The notes under the pieces are model-generated. The model worked only from the letters and a program-made list of their open reading frames with translations, was not told the DNA's origin and did not search any database. Below, piece by piece: positions 11,046 through 22,640 of a DNA stretch of 64,000 nucleotides. A program made the position numbers and the translations under genes. Where the stretch lies: contig CM051460.1 of assembly GCA_028095005.1 (NCBI GenBank), positions 83,159,676 to 83,223,675 on the forward strand, written 5' to 3'. The number at the start of each line of letters is the position of its first letter. The stretch's first letter is position 1. The stretch comes from Rhynchospora pubera (Eukaryota; Streptophyta; Magnoliopsida; Poales; Cyperaceae).

Positions 11046-11621
11046 TCCCGACCGGGAGTACTATCCGAGATTAATCCCTAATGGATTAATCTCGGACGGG
11101 CAATGACCTAAATTCAGTTGAGTTCCGGTATTTGGTTCCTATATGACAATACGAAATTCATGCCTATATATATATATATGCAAATTATTAACGAAATGCA
11201 AATAATTTAAAAAAAGAGAAGTTCATGAAAATATACTTTCAATTGTGTGCCTTCCGATCCGTTGAATCGTGCGACTTATCCGGCCGATGTAAGATCTTCT
11301 CCTATTCAATGATATCTTGAAATATATAAAAAAACAAAAATAACCATTAAATTAATGAAAAAATCGAAATAAATAAGAAAAAAATGTAAAAAAAAAATTA
11401 CGGTTCAAATTTAATTTTTTTTACCTTAAATCTGCTCTCCTTCTTATTCTCTTTCTAATTATTATTTTTTCAGAATTTTTAGAAATTTTTGGCTATTTTT
11501 TTGGAGTGAAGCCACCACCACAAATTCGCAATAAATGAGAAGATCAGAAAAGAGTTAAGTGATGCGGCGCTCTAGCTGTGAGTTTGTTGGGATGGGGAGA
11601 AGACCTAAATACAGAACAAAC

Positions 11622-12097
11622 TATTCTGTAACGGTTATTAAAAAATAACCGTTACAGAATCATAAAAATATAAAAAAAAAGCCGTTACAGAATCATAAAA
11701 ACATTAATAAAATGCGTGCTAAAATATGTAACGGTTATTAGAAAATAACCGTTACAGAATCATTAAAAAAATAAAAAAAAACGTTAACCTACTGTAACGG
11801 TTATTTGCTAATAACCGTTACAGAAGATGGTTGATATTAATATATTTCTTTTTTCTTTTCTGTAACGGTTGATAGATAATAACCGTTACAGAATATAAGA
11901 AATCTGTAACGGTTCTAATCCAACAACCGTTACAGAAGGTTGATGCATTTTTTTCCCTGACCATGACGGAAATGTTATTACGGTTGTTTAATAATAACCG
12001 TTACAGATTTGTGGCGCCAATTTTCCCGCCTAATGCCTCACTATTCTGTAACGGTTATTTCAAAAACCGTTACAGAAGTGTCGTTACAGAAGGTCCT
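11622..12097. repeat. Right subterminal palindromic repeats of the CACTA element
   Basis: Here too there are repeated units of TGTAACGGTTATT, a short centre and AATAACCGTTACA, spaced by AT-rich sequence. They mirror the set at the left end. Confidence 0.8.
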
Positions 12098-12113
12098 TTT
12101 TTCCGTAGTGCAA

Positions 12114-14210
12114 ATAAAAAAAATTTGAGAGGTTATATCCAATTTTGCCTTAAAAAAAAAGGGTAAATAAATGCTGGTTGTCTTTGATGTCATGCAATGT
12201 CTTCATAACTAGACTGGCCTAATCCAACATACAAATTTATGCTGGTTGATCCAACATATAATAATTTACTTGAACGCACAGAATTTACCGTAAAGTTAGT
12301 TCCTATCTGCAAATTCCTTCAAAATATCTTGTGAGTTATTTGAAAATACAAGAGGTATTTTTTTATTTAAACTTGGACATATAATCTTTGACTGACGCGG
12401 CTTGAAATCGTTTTTCTAAATTGTAATTAAATCAGATTTTTGTAAGTAACCTATGTTATAAAAATATAATTGTTGATCAAACATCGGATAAAAAAAAAAT
12501 CAACTATTGACCATTGATTTGTGTGAACAATCTGATAGCAACTAGGTCGTATAAAAAATCTTTATATCAACTATGAACCATTAAACAATTTATTTTTTGG
12601 AAAGTCATCTAATTATATCGCCCGGTAGATTGAGCCACATGTTTTTATATTGCCTAACAATTATAGTTTTATATAAAATAAAATAAAATAAAATAATATC
12701 AGTTATTTACATATTAGGGCATATCCAGTGGCAGAGTCAGTAAAATTTCTAATGGGATTCAATAAATTTATAATAGTAACTTTATCATACCAAAATTTTT
12801 AAAAAATCATATCTATATTAACATATAAATTCATATTTATAATAATAATAATCATACTGATTCAAAATTTGAAAAAAATAAAAGTTTCTTCTATTGAAAT
12901 CATAAAATAGGATAACTCTCATTTCCAATATGCTTTCAGATTCTTCATTTCTACCTTGATTTCAAGATCCATGGACTTTCAAAAATCATTATTTATTTGT
13001 CATCTGATTACAATCTTATATAATTTTTTGTGTGTTACGGTACTGTTACTTGCTTGAGAGAAGATGAGTCAGAATGTTTTTATTGTCAGCTGTGATGGAT
13101 CTGCAAAAAATGATGGGAAAACGGAAAAGATATGATGTTCTAATAATGCTAAGCTAATTTGAATTTGTAAAATTATTTAAATATATAATTGGCTTAATAT
13201 TATTAAAACATCATGTCAGAACAAACGATGGATAGATTGTACATTCAGATTCCGGCACCAACAACATAACAACTACATTTAAATATATAATTGGTTTTAC
13301 TTCCTCCTCTACACCACCAACAACTTAACATTCATCATGGCCTTGCCATTTCTTTCAACAGCGTACACACACCAAAAATATATATATGGTAGATGTGAAG
13401 TAATTTTTTGTGACTAATCTATACGCCATTACAAAACAACTAGGGGGCAAATCGAGTTTTGCATTAACTTATGGACTACTCATTGAAAATGGCATCTGCA
13501 ATATTTTATCATATCTGTTCTATATCCATAACAGGTTTATGTCCTAAGATGCATGAGACACCATATTTACTTGTATGACTAACCAAGACTTGACCTATTT
13601 TAACATAACTACATTGTCAGAAATTACTATTGTAAAATTTCATAAGCTTTCACCATATATGCTTATTAATACACATACTACTCAGGGGTATGTCAAGTTA
13701 TTTCTATTTATTTGCCCATCTGAACATGCAATGAGAGACATATATATTAAAAGATGCCTATCTATATTCTGATTAATACTATACTACATTTCATCTTTAT
13801 ATTCCTTCTATCAACATCATTGAGTGCCTTCAAGATGCAATTTTGCAGGAAAGAAAGGTCCTCTATCCTCTGGCCTATTCTTTGAGCACAAATTTAATGT
13901 AGTAACCAAACACTTATCCTAAAAGGTTGCAAATGAAAATGTTAATTCAGCAGACCACATAGTTCAGATATCACCTTTGAACTAAAGTACTAAAATACTA
14001 AACTAATTCAAGAAATGCTACTTTTAAACCCTAAATGCAAGATGTAAGGTGCAGGTGTTGAGCTACTGCATGTAAGGTGCAAAATGCAAGGTGCAGATGC
14101 AAGTTTTGTGTTCTTGACTCAATTAAACTAAACTAATCTAAAGCCTATTATTTAATTAAAATCTGAAGGACAAGGAGAGGGATTAATAACCTAAGCTACC
14201 TCTAGTTCAG
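12114..14210. other. Intergenic, AT-rich, no gene seen
   Basis: No coding exon is recognisable. A possible hAT-like start (CAGTGGCAGAGTCAG at about 12729) has no partner end that I could find. The rest is AT-rich sequence with short A/T homopolymers. Confidence 0.4.
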
Positions 14211-14224
14211 TTTTGAACTTAAAA

Positions 14225-14610
14225 AGAGGGAGTATAACTGAGCTGTGTTCAGCTCAGTTTATACAATTCTTGTTACTCACTCTATGCCTTGAGCTGTGTT
14301 CAGAATTTCAGATCCATGATAGGGCCCACAAGCTGTGTTCAGCTCAAGGCCAGAGGTGTAAATCCAGAGCGGCGTTCAGCTCCAGAATCAAGGAGGAAGA
14401 GGAGACAAAGAGGAGGAGGCAAGACAGAACTCAATTGCATCTCAATTAAGTAATTAACAGAACTTTGCTCAGTTCCATTAATTGCCTATGCAATTTGAGA
14501 TCAGGCAAGTAAGAAGAGAAGAAAAGAAATGTTTCATCTAAAGAAAAACTCTGATTCAATGCTACTACCTACATTCATTGATTGAGCTGTGCTCAGCTCA
14601 ATCAAGAATG
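14225..14610. repeat. Cluster of short palindromes based on GAGCTGTGTTCAGCTC
   Basis: The motif or close variants occur about six times in under 400 bp (near 14240, 14290, 14331, 14368, 14460 and 14585). Each is a short imperfect palindrome such as TGAGCTGTGTTCAGCTCA. The spacing is irregular, so this is not a simple tandem repeat. It resembles, in style only, the palindrome arrays in the two solo LTRs of this window. No gene is seen. Confidence 0.6.
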
Positions 14611-16140
14611 CTCAAAAGATCTCCAAATCCAGCAAAATTGAGAGGACTTAAGCTTGTCTCCTCAGCCTGCACCTGGCGTCCCAGCCCAATCGTCTGATCT
14701 ACATCTGACGTGCCACGTAGGCTGAGCCGTCCTTCCCTCTTTTGTCCTGATTCAAAATCTAGCGCCTTTGATCCATCCATCAGTCTGTGATCAAACGGCC
14801 TGTGTTAGTTATGCGATCTCAGCCACCTGGCTCACAGGTCCACACTGTGCACCGCGTGCCTAAGTCGAGTCTGGTTCCGACTTGTAGACCAGCCATGGAC
14901 CGACAGTGTTTCAAATTGTGCATCGTGCTCATTTTACGCCCGATTTCTGCGTGGCTTGTAACATTGGACTCGTCATGACATCGTGCATCTAATTTTTTAT
15001 GCCTTTTATACACTATCTAATATTTATTTCTATAGTTTTAATTGTGCATCTTGCTCATTTTACCCCTCTCGAATCCTTTTGAGCTCCATTCAACCCCAAG
15101 TAATCGAGGCACGCCGAGTGGTCTTGTGCGTGTGATTGTTGTACCGTGTTTGCTCGAATGCGTGGCATTTATTTAATTGTAATTTTTTATATGATCCACT
15201 TGTATTCCTCCATGATATGCTTGTGTTATACTTGTACCCTTGTCTCTTAGGGTTATATGAATTGTTTTGTGCCATGATGTTTGTGATTAGTCGACGGGGA
15301 TTCCATCCTAGCTTGACTGATTAATCTTGGGCTTGACGGGGGAGACTACGTCGCCTTTGTCAAGTCTTTTATGGTTTGAAAATTTCAAAAAACCTCCCGA
15401 TATAAGGGAGGTATTGCCGAAATTGTCAAAAATTTCCTTGCTCTTTTTCAATGCAATTCTTCATCATATTTTGAGGTTAAACATTATGATAAAATAATTA
15501 AAAAAATTTCAATGATATCAATATTTTATGTTTCAATATTTAAAATATTCTACATGATTTTAAAATTTCACAAATTCCACAAAGATTGTATTTTAGCTTT
15601 TTAATTGTTTCGGGATTTCTATTATTTTTATATCAACATTATATGGATGCTCAAATTTTTATAAAAAAAATCAGTGATATATATTTTTATATTTAGAAAT
15701 TTAAAAATATTTTATGTAATTTTCTAATTCATGTCTATTTTAATTTGTAATTATCGTCAATTTGGTCATTTTCTAAAAAAAATAAAAATGTTCATGATTC
15801 TAGAAGTTGAAAAAGTAAAAAAAATTCAATTTACGAGTGCCAGCAGGAAAAATCACATAAAATTTGTTGTTCATAAAACCACATAAAAATTAATATTCGA
15901 TAGAGCACATTCTTCACACATCTATGTTCATAATTCTATCGGTTTTGGTCTGTATAATAGTTCTTTGCTGGAAATGGAAAATGACAAATGGAAAGGGAAA
16001 AAGATATCTCACTTGATTTTTTTTTTCTCTCCATTTATGACATTTCTGAATTTTAGACCCTGTTTGCAATATTTCAAATTTTAAGATCCTATTTAAAAAA
16101 TGTTCATGTTTATCCACTTGAAAATATCTTTTTGACCTTA
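14611..16140. other. Intergenic; GC-richer block then AT-rich DNA
   Basis: From 14640 to 15340 the sequence is noticeably GC-richer than its surroundings and may be a degraded LTR or other transposon segment. A perfect small hairpin (CCTCCCGATATAAGGGAGG, 15394-15412) follows. From 15430 to 16140 it is AT-rich without features. Confidence 0.4.
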
Positions 16141-17025
16141 TTCATATTTTTAGTAGCTAAGTAATCAGTATTTATATAAATAATTTTTAATAATTAGTAT
16201 TTATATAAATAAGCCCCAATATCTTTATAAATAGTATTAATATATTCAGAAACAATAACTAAGTAATTCCTTTCTGCTTACTTAGCTATTAAGTAATCTA
16301 GAACATTTACCATTTTAGCTAGACCTCCACTATAAATAGACCCCAGCCTCATTTCATTTCATTTCGTATATCGTTTTTGTTTCTCTCGCTCCCTAGCAAA
16401 CATTGAATATTGTCTTGGTTTTGAATAGTCGGCCATTTGGAAGAATTCGAGTTCTACGTTACAGTTATAGTCGTCTCGATTTGCTTGTGCACTGGATCGC
16501 TCAATCAGGTAACCGAACTTCTCTATAATTAGTTTCGTATTGCTTGATTTGATTATCGCTTGGCTTTGCTTGCATGTGTATGCCCGTATGTGGTATGTTT
16601 TGCGAGATATCGAGTTTAAAATCCTAGATCTCTGAATTTGTTCATGCATGTGCCTGATCCCCCTGCTCGGGGAGGGGTTTTGGTTCTGATCCCTGAAATA
16701 GGGGAGGAACTTTATGTCCTAATTTGGTTCTGATCCCCGATGCAGGGGAAGAACTTTATGACTAGTTCTGATCCATGTGACTAGGGAGGAACTTTTTGTC
16801 CTGATTATGACATGATATGACTGATCTAGACCCGATTATCTCCGTGAAATGTATGTTTTGTTATGAGGATTAATCTAGTCATGTTTAATTTGTTTTATCA
16901 ACTAATATAGAGAAACTGCATCGTTAAATAACCGGTTACTGAGATTTGTAGCTGACATCGTTTGTTTCTTTCTGCTTGCGACGTATGCGACGTAGCTGCC
17001 ATCCGTGTGTCGACGGGGTGTGACA
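16140..17025 (+). mobile_element. Probable degraded LTR with promoter-like box and internal repeats
   Basis: A CTATAAATAGACCCC box at about 16331 is followed by a CT-rich leader and a GT-AG-like leader region. Three or four repeats of a GGTTCTGATCCC ... GGGGAGGAACTTTATG unit lie at 16670-16800. The block ends in GGGTGTGACA at 17025. These are LTR-like properties, but I found no matching start or TSD, so the boundaries are approximate and the identity is inferred. Confidence 0.35.
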
Positions 17026-17639
17026 CCATTTAATTTTTTTTTCAATATTTTCTTACTAAATTGCTAACCGCACTAGAAAGTTAAATTTTTTAGAATATTA
17101 TATTTTTATACGTTTTAATGGACTCAATCAATAAAATATCATACAGATATTTATTTATGGGTTCAGATTAGTATATTATAAAAAATCATATTATATAAGT
17201 TGTACATTTTTTTTTAATTTAGTCATTTGAACCCCTTTGCTGAAAATTCTCTCTCACTAGTCATTACTTGAAACAAAACTATATTACACCATAGTCGGCA
17301 AATATATCGCCACAAATTTCCGAATATTTTCAATTTTTTGACCGACTGTACCATCACTTGGAACAAAATTCCCAAAGTTTCCGCTTATTTACTCATGAAT
17401 TCTTGAATGTCCCGTTCTTTTCTCTTTCTCCCCTACTCAAATTTTCCTTTTGACTCGAGAAACGATCCAATTTGAATTTCTTTTGACTTATGAACGCTCC
17501 AATTTGAGAAAAAAAAACTCTCAAATGGACGTGATTGTGCTTCACTCCGCTGTAATTTATGGTTAATTGAAGTATTCGTGAAAAATAGTCAGTATTCATG
17601 CGGAAGTGAAAATAAAATGCATAATTATCATTTTACTAC

Positions 17640-17851
17640 AATTTTCTTTTAGAAATTATGGGATTCAATTGGCATGTGCCAGCTGTAGAGAGAGCAACTA
17701 TACTCGATAACTTACAAAAAGGATCCGTGAAAGACAAAAAAAAATGAGATTGAAAATGCAAATCAGCCTAAAAATGAGTTAAATCAACAAATTGTTGACA
17801 TGGTGGCAGAGCTAGATGCAATTACTGCTTGCATGGGCAAAGGCCTTAAGG
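17640..17851 (+). pseudogene. Possible exon fragment of an unknown gene, frameshifted
   Basis: After an AG acceptor-like site, a frame reads EIMGFNWHVPAVERATILDN and then stops at a run of nine A. With the frame changed by one base at that run, it continues as NELNQQIVDMVAELDAITAC up to a GT at 17852. The residue mix (polar, Gln/Asn/Glu-rich) looks like coding sequence and may be a coiled coil. I do not recognise the family. The frameshift at a homopolymer suggests decay or a sequencing error. Confidence 0.3.
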
Positions 17852-18812
17852 TCTGAATTTTTACGTGTTAATTTATAACGGGCATGCATGAAATACAGTT
17901 TATGCTCATGTTTAACCTAAACAATCAATTCATTGACGAGTTTAGCTGTCAGAACCGTTGTTAACTTCTAAACTTAAGAGCAGAGGCTGGTAAACTTACA
18001 TGTTGATTTTCTCGGATATCTCGTTGGACGATTAATATATATATTCCAAATTTTTAAGAAGTACATATTTATTTTTTTTCAATGTATTTTTTTGTGTATA
18101 CAATAAAATATTGTTTCTGTCTCTCTCATCATACAATACTTTAATATCAATAAATAAATAGCATATGCATGATCTCGGTCATGCAAATTTTTATTTTCTG
18201 TTTTAGTAATGTTATGCCAGGTCGATTTTTAGAATTGCTTATATATTTATGTTTATTTTGAAACCAACATATATCTAATTAAAAATGAACTTGCGATATC
18301 GTAGTATTTGTATGATTAATCATTCTATTAGTTTTGTGTATGGTAACATGACATATTTTTTGGCACGAAGGCAATATCATTTTATATTCTTATGTAATTG
18401 ATTTTAATTATGTTATATTGTTTAGTACTGCAATTGAAGGTGAACCATGTCATCTTCATTTCATTCATCTGTTTTGCATGATTTAGCCAACATTGGAATT
18501 CGAGTATAACTTGTAACAAATAATAATAATAATCCACACAAAAAATGAAAATATTTATATGTGTCGCGGCTTGCAAATTAGTTATATGGTGGCATTTGGT
18601 TATGTAGTAAGGAGTTGCATAAGTTAAAGATGTCTAAGTGTTCATATAGCGTTATGTAATAAATGTTTGGTTATATAGTAAGAATGAGTAATTTAATGCA
18701 TGCATATATTCATGTGAAAAGACTAAAATGCTCTTAAATTTAAATTAGTATTATGTATTAAAAATACGTTGTAACCTAATTATTGTTATTTATTAATTAT
18801 TATAAAAATTAA

Positions 18813-20514
18813 TGTTGTACTAAACGTCTCTAGGTTTGTCGATTACAAAACAATATCATTTGGCATTTAATAATATTCTTTGAGTTTTATAGGAAGAAGA
18901 TGTAATTTATGAAGACTTGGATAAAAACTTTAAGAAAGATCAAGATCAAGTCTTTGGAGAGCTTGTATGCTAGTTTAGACTAGGATAGAAGGCAGGGGCA
19001 GATCTACCACCGGGGCGGGTGGGGCTAGAGCCTCACCTCACGCCGTCGAGCCCATGGAGCCCCCCTTTAGCACCAGATAATTTTTTCTGCTATTGAAACA
19101 CTCAAAGGTGGGGCTGAAGACTTAAACAGAGGTTGTCAGACCCACCTAAATATTTTTTCTAGATCCGCCACTGATAGAAGGTATACTTTAGTTCTTGTTT
19201 ATCCTTGAAATGGTCTAGATAGCGAAAAGCTCAATATACTAGCAAAATCCTGTTTTTTGTGACCCAGTGTCGTACAACACTGAGGTTTCTAAACTAGAAC
19301 AACTAAATTCTGACTTTTGTGAATCAACGTTGCACAACGCTATATAGAGTTAGGCAACGCCGAGTCACAACGTTGTACAACGCTCAGTAGTGTTGTACAA
19401 CTCTACAGTTAAAAATTTGGAACTTTTCCTAGTACCATTGTGCAACGCCATATAGCGTTGCACAACGCCACAAAAATCCCAAGTTATCTGTGCTGCTCAG
19501 ACAGCGCTGCATCGATGTTCAGACAACGCTGTCCCATGTAAAACCCATGTAAACAGTTATTTTTACATGCAAAGTTGCGGGCAACGTTAGCCAACGTCTT
19601 TCAGCGTTGGGTAACGTTAGCGTTGTGTGACGGTATATAGCGTTGTACAACGCTCTGTTGAATCTGTCAGAGTTGTTCCCTTTGTCTCCATTTAACGTTG
19701 TATAACGCTATTCAGTGGCAAGCAACGCTCTGACAATTTCCAACGGAATTGTCGGAGCTTTCCTTTGGCTGTACACTCCTTCGTTGTGCAACGGCAAATA
19801 GCGTTGCACAACGCTCTGACAGACCAACGGCTATATTAACTAGCCGTTAGAATTTACAACGGTCATATTCCAGCGTTGTACAACGCTATTCAATGGCAAG
19901 CAACGCTGAGTATTGTTTTTGTTGGTAAATTGCTCTTTCCGAGCCCTATATATATCCACCCCTTGTTCTCTCTCTTTAGAGAGCTTTGTTTTGCAAAATT
20001 AGACCAGAATTGAGCCTTTGAGCACATGGATACTCTCCCACTTGAGCTTTTCATAGCTAGACCATCTTGAGAGATTTAGTAGCCTCAAACACCACCTCCC
20101 CGACATTGTCGCTAGGTGTAGGTTGGAATAGGTTGAGAGCTCTTCTCCTTTGAGGCGTTGTGCCATTTGAGTTAGGCTGATCCACCTTGAGAGTTTGTGT
20201 AACAAGGTGATTCGGTTCGAAGTTGTAGACATGTTCGTTGTGGAATTGAACGGAGCGCGCCCTTGTGTGGTAGCGAAACTCCCGGAGACGTACGACTAAG
20301 GCTAGCATTTCCTAGCGGGTCGGAACTCCGTAAGCATACCAAGTGTTCAATTTCTCTCTCTTTTTCTCTTTATTATCTTGCTACTTGAATTGCTTGTGTG
20401 CTTGCTTGTATTGGGTACCAATTGAATTGTGTCAGGATATTTCATACCAAACCGGTCCAAAACCTCATTTGCTTCCGCTAAACCTTGGTTAAACTGCCTC
20501 CTTTAGGGACAACA
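18813..20514 (+). mobile_element. Solo LTR with palindrome array, copy A
   Basis: The copy starts TGTTGTACTAAACG and ends AGGGACAACA, flanked by a perfect 5-bp duplication ATTAA (18808-18812 and 20515-20519). It contains a TATA-like box (CTATATATATCC at 19946-19957) followed by a CT-rich leader. Between 19260 and 19910 there are many copies of AGCGTTGTACAACGCT and variants such as GCGTTGCACAACGC and GCTATATAGCG; the exact palindrome GTTGTACAAC occurs four times. A 181-bp hAT-type MITE is nested at 18993-19173. The same LTR occurs inverted at 62467-63931. No internal coding sequence is present. Confidence 0.9.
18993..19173. mobile_element. hAT-type MITE nested in solo LTR copy A
   Basis: The ends are CAGGGGCAGATCTA and, in complement, CAGTGGCGGATCTA. 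The element is flanked by an exact 8-bp duplication ATAGAAGG (18985-18992 and 19174-19181), the size typical of hAT. It is absent from the other LTR copy at 62467-63931, so it inserted after the two copies diverged. It is GC-richer than its host. Confidence 0.9.
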
Positions 20515-20519
20515 ATTAA

Positions 20520-20815
20520 TTATTAATGATGATAATAAATCATTTTTATTATTATGAAATATTAATAATTACTTTTAATTAAATATTATTAATATTATTA
20601 ATTATTTAATATAAAAATTACTATTTATTAATTATTTTTAATTAATTAATTATTATTATTATTAATTAATATTACTTGTTAAATATTATTTATTTATTTA
20701 TTTATTATTATTTAATTAATAATTATAATATTTAATATTTTTATTATTAATTATGATTTTTAATAATTATTGTTACTTATTAAATATTATTGTTAATTAT
20801 TTCTTAGGGTATCGT
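20520..20815. repeat. Almost pure A/T low-complexity block
   Basis: Nearly 300 bases consist almost only of A and T in irregular TAATTATT/ATTATTAAT patterns with very few G or C. It starts directly after the solo LTR's target duplication. Confidence 0.7.
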
Positions 20816-20827
20816 TGGAAAAAAAAT

Positions 20828-20962
20828 TAAAGGTGACCGGTGCATCACTTATGCAACCTAAATAGATTGCATAAGTTATGCACCCTTAAGACGTCTTATG
20901 CAAAGGGTGTTTGGTGACTTAAGGATGCATAACTTAAGTAATGCACCCTTTAAGTCACAAAC
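20828..20962. repeat. Short inverted-repeat element (TTATGCA / TGCATAA motifs)
   Basis: Alternating copies of GCATAAGTTATGCACCCTT and its relatives (GGATGCATAACTTAAGTAATG) form a small inverted-repeat structure. It is a possible MITE; no TSD was determined. Confidence 0.4.
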
Positions 20963-21105
20963 AAACTGGGCCATGACGATGTATTTATTTATACTAAAGG
21001 AAGTATTCACTTTTCATAAGGGAGTATGTTGTAAGATTATGTAGTTATATATCGTAACAGAGTATTTTATTTTTATTAAAGAAATATTTACAAGGTAATT
21101 TATTC

Positions 21106-22640
21106 ATAAGGAATAGATTATACAATGTAATTACGCATATAAAGTGCAAATAATGTAATTTTGAGCATCTTTTGAGCATGTCAATCATTTCTAGATTCAT
21201 TCTAAATCTTTTTATCACAATAATCTATATTTAAATTCTTTATACTATCTAAAATATGATTTGTATGTTATTTAGTAAAAAAATTAGATTATACATGTTA
21301 ATTACGCATAAAAGTGCAAATAAATTAATTCTGAGCATCATTTGAGCATTTCAATTGTTTCTGGATTTATTCTAAATTATTTCATCGCAATAACTTACAT
21401 TTAAACTCTTTTTACTATCTAGAATATGCTGCATATGTTATTTATTCTAAAAGATTTGATTATACAAGGTAATAATGCGTATAAAGTGCAAATAATGCAA
21501 TTTTCAGTATCATTTGAGCATATCAATCATTTCTGGATTCATTCTAAGTTATTTCATCATAATAATCTACATTTAAACTCTTTATACTGTTCAAAATATG
21601 ATTCATATGTTATTTAATAAAAAAATATTGGACTATACATGGTAATTATGCATATAAAGTGCAAATAATGCAATTCTGAGCATCATTTGAGCATTTCAAT
21701 TGTTTTAGGATTCAATCTAAGTCATTTCATCACAATGATCTAAATTAAAAATCTTTATACTGTCCAAAATATGATTCATATTTTATTTATTCAAAACAGA
21801 TTGGATTATACATGGTAATTACGCATATATAATGCAATTCTGAGCATCGTTTGAGCATTTCAATTGTTTCTAGATTCATTTTTAGTCATTTCAACACAAT
21901 AATCTAAATGTAAACTTTTTATATTTTCTAAAATATGATTAAGTGTTATTTATTCAAAAAGATTGGATTATACATGATAATTAAGCATATAAAGTGCAAA
22001 TAATGCAATTCTGAGTATCATTTGAGCATTTCAATCGTTTCAGTATTCATTCTAAGTCATTTCATCACAATAATATGCATTTAAAACTCTTTATACTATC
22101 TAGAATATGATTCACATGTTATTTATTAAAAAAAATTGGATTTTACATGGTAATTACGCATATAAAATGCAAATAATGCTATTCTAAGCATTATTTGAGA
22201 ATTTCAATCGTTTCTGGATTCATTCTAAGTCATTTCATCACAATAATCTGCATTTAAACTCTTTATACTATCCCGACTAAGATTCATATCTTGTTTGTTC
22301 AAAAAGATTGGATTATACATGGTAATTAAGTATATAAAGTGTAAATAGTGCAATTCTGATTATTATTTGAGTATTTTAATCGTTTCTTGATTCAATCTAA
22401 ATCATTTCATTACAATAATCTACCTTTAAAGTCTTTATATTGTCCAAACTATGATTCATATCTTGTTTATTTAAAAAGATTGAATTATACATGGTATCAC
22501 GCATATAAAATGCAAATAATGCAATTCTGACTATCAGTTGACCATTTCAATCGTTTCTGGATTCAATCTAAATCATTTGATCATAATAATCTATATTTAA
22601 ACATGGTAATTACGTTTTTTTTATATGGAACAGGGGCATT
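21106..22640 (+). repeat. Tandem array of about nine 172-bp units
   Basis: A phrase close to TACATGGTAATTACGCATA recurs at 21121, 21292, 21463, 21636, 21809, 21971, 22144, 22316, 22488 and, truncated, at about 22600. The spacings are 171, 171, 173, 173, 162, 173, 172, 172 and 112. Each unit continues with GTGCAAATAATGCAATTCTG, GAGCATTTCAATCGTTTC, GGATTCATTCTAAGTCATTT and ATGATTCATATGTTATTTAT. The 162-bp unit lacks part of the AAAGTGCAAATAATG segment. Units differ by scattered substitutions, so the array is not recent. Confidence 0.9.

Larger units (their letters stand above)
7228..12110 (-). mobile_element. CACTA (En/Spm) element, non-autonomous, interrupted by a solo LTR
   Basis: The left terminus is CACTATGCGAAA and the right terminus is the complement of CACTACGGAAAA. 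Both are flanked by the 3-bp duplication CAA (7225-7227 and 12111-12113). Both subterminal regions carry many copies of a palindromic repeat built on TGTAACGGTTATT and AATAACCGTTACA, as is usual for transposase-binding regions of CACTA elements. Inside is the start of a TNP2-type transposase gene on the minus strand, truncated by an internal deletion. A 1762-bp solo LTR with its own TSD is inserted into that gene. Without the LTR the element would be about 3.1 kb. Confidence 0.9.

Noticed and set aside
7225..12113. TGTAACGG palindromes as a CRISPR array
   Set aside because: The units are palindromes of variable spacing within CACTA subterminal regions of a plant genome; there are no spacers of constant length and no cas genes.
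15394..15412. Hairpin as a Helitron 3' end
   Set aside because: The stem is perfect but no CTRR end follows at the expected distance and no TC start was found.
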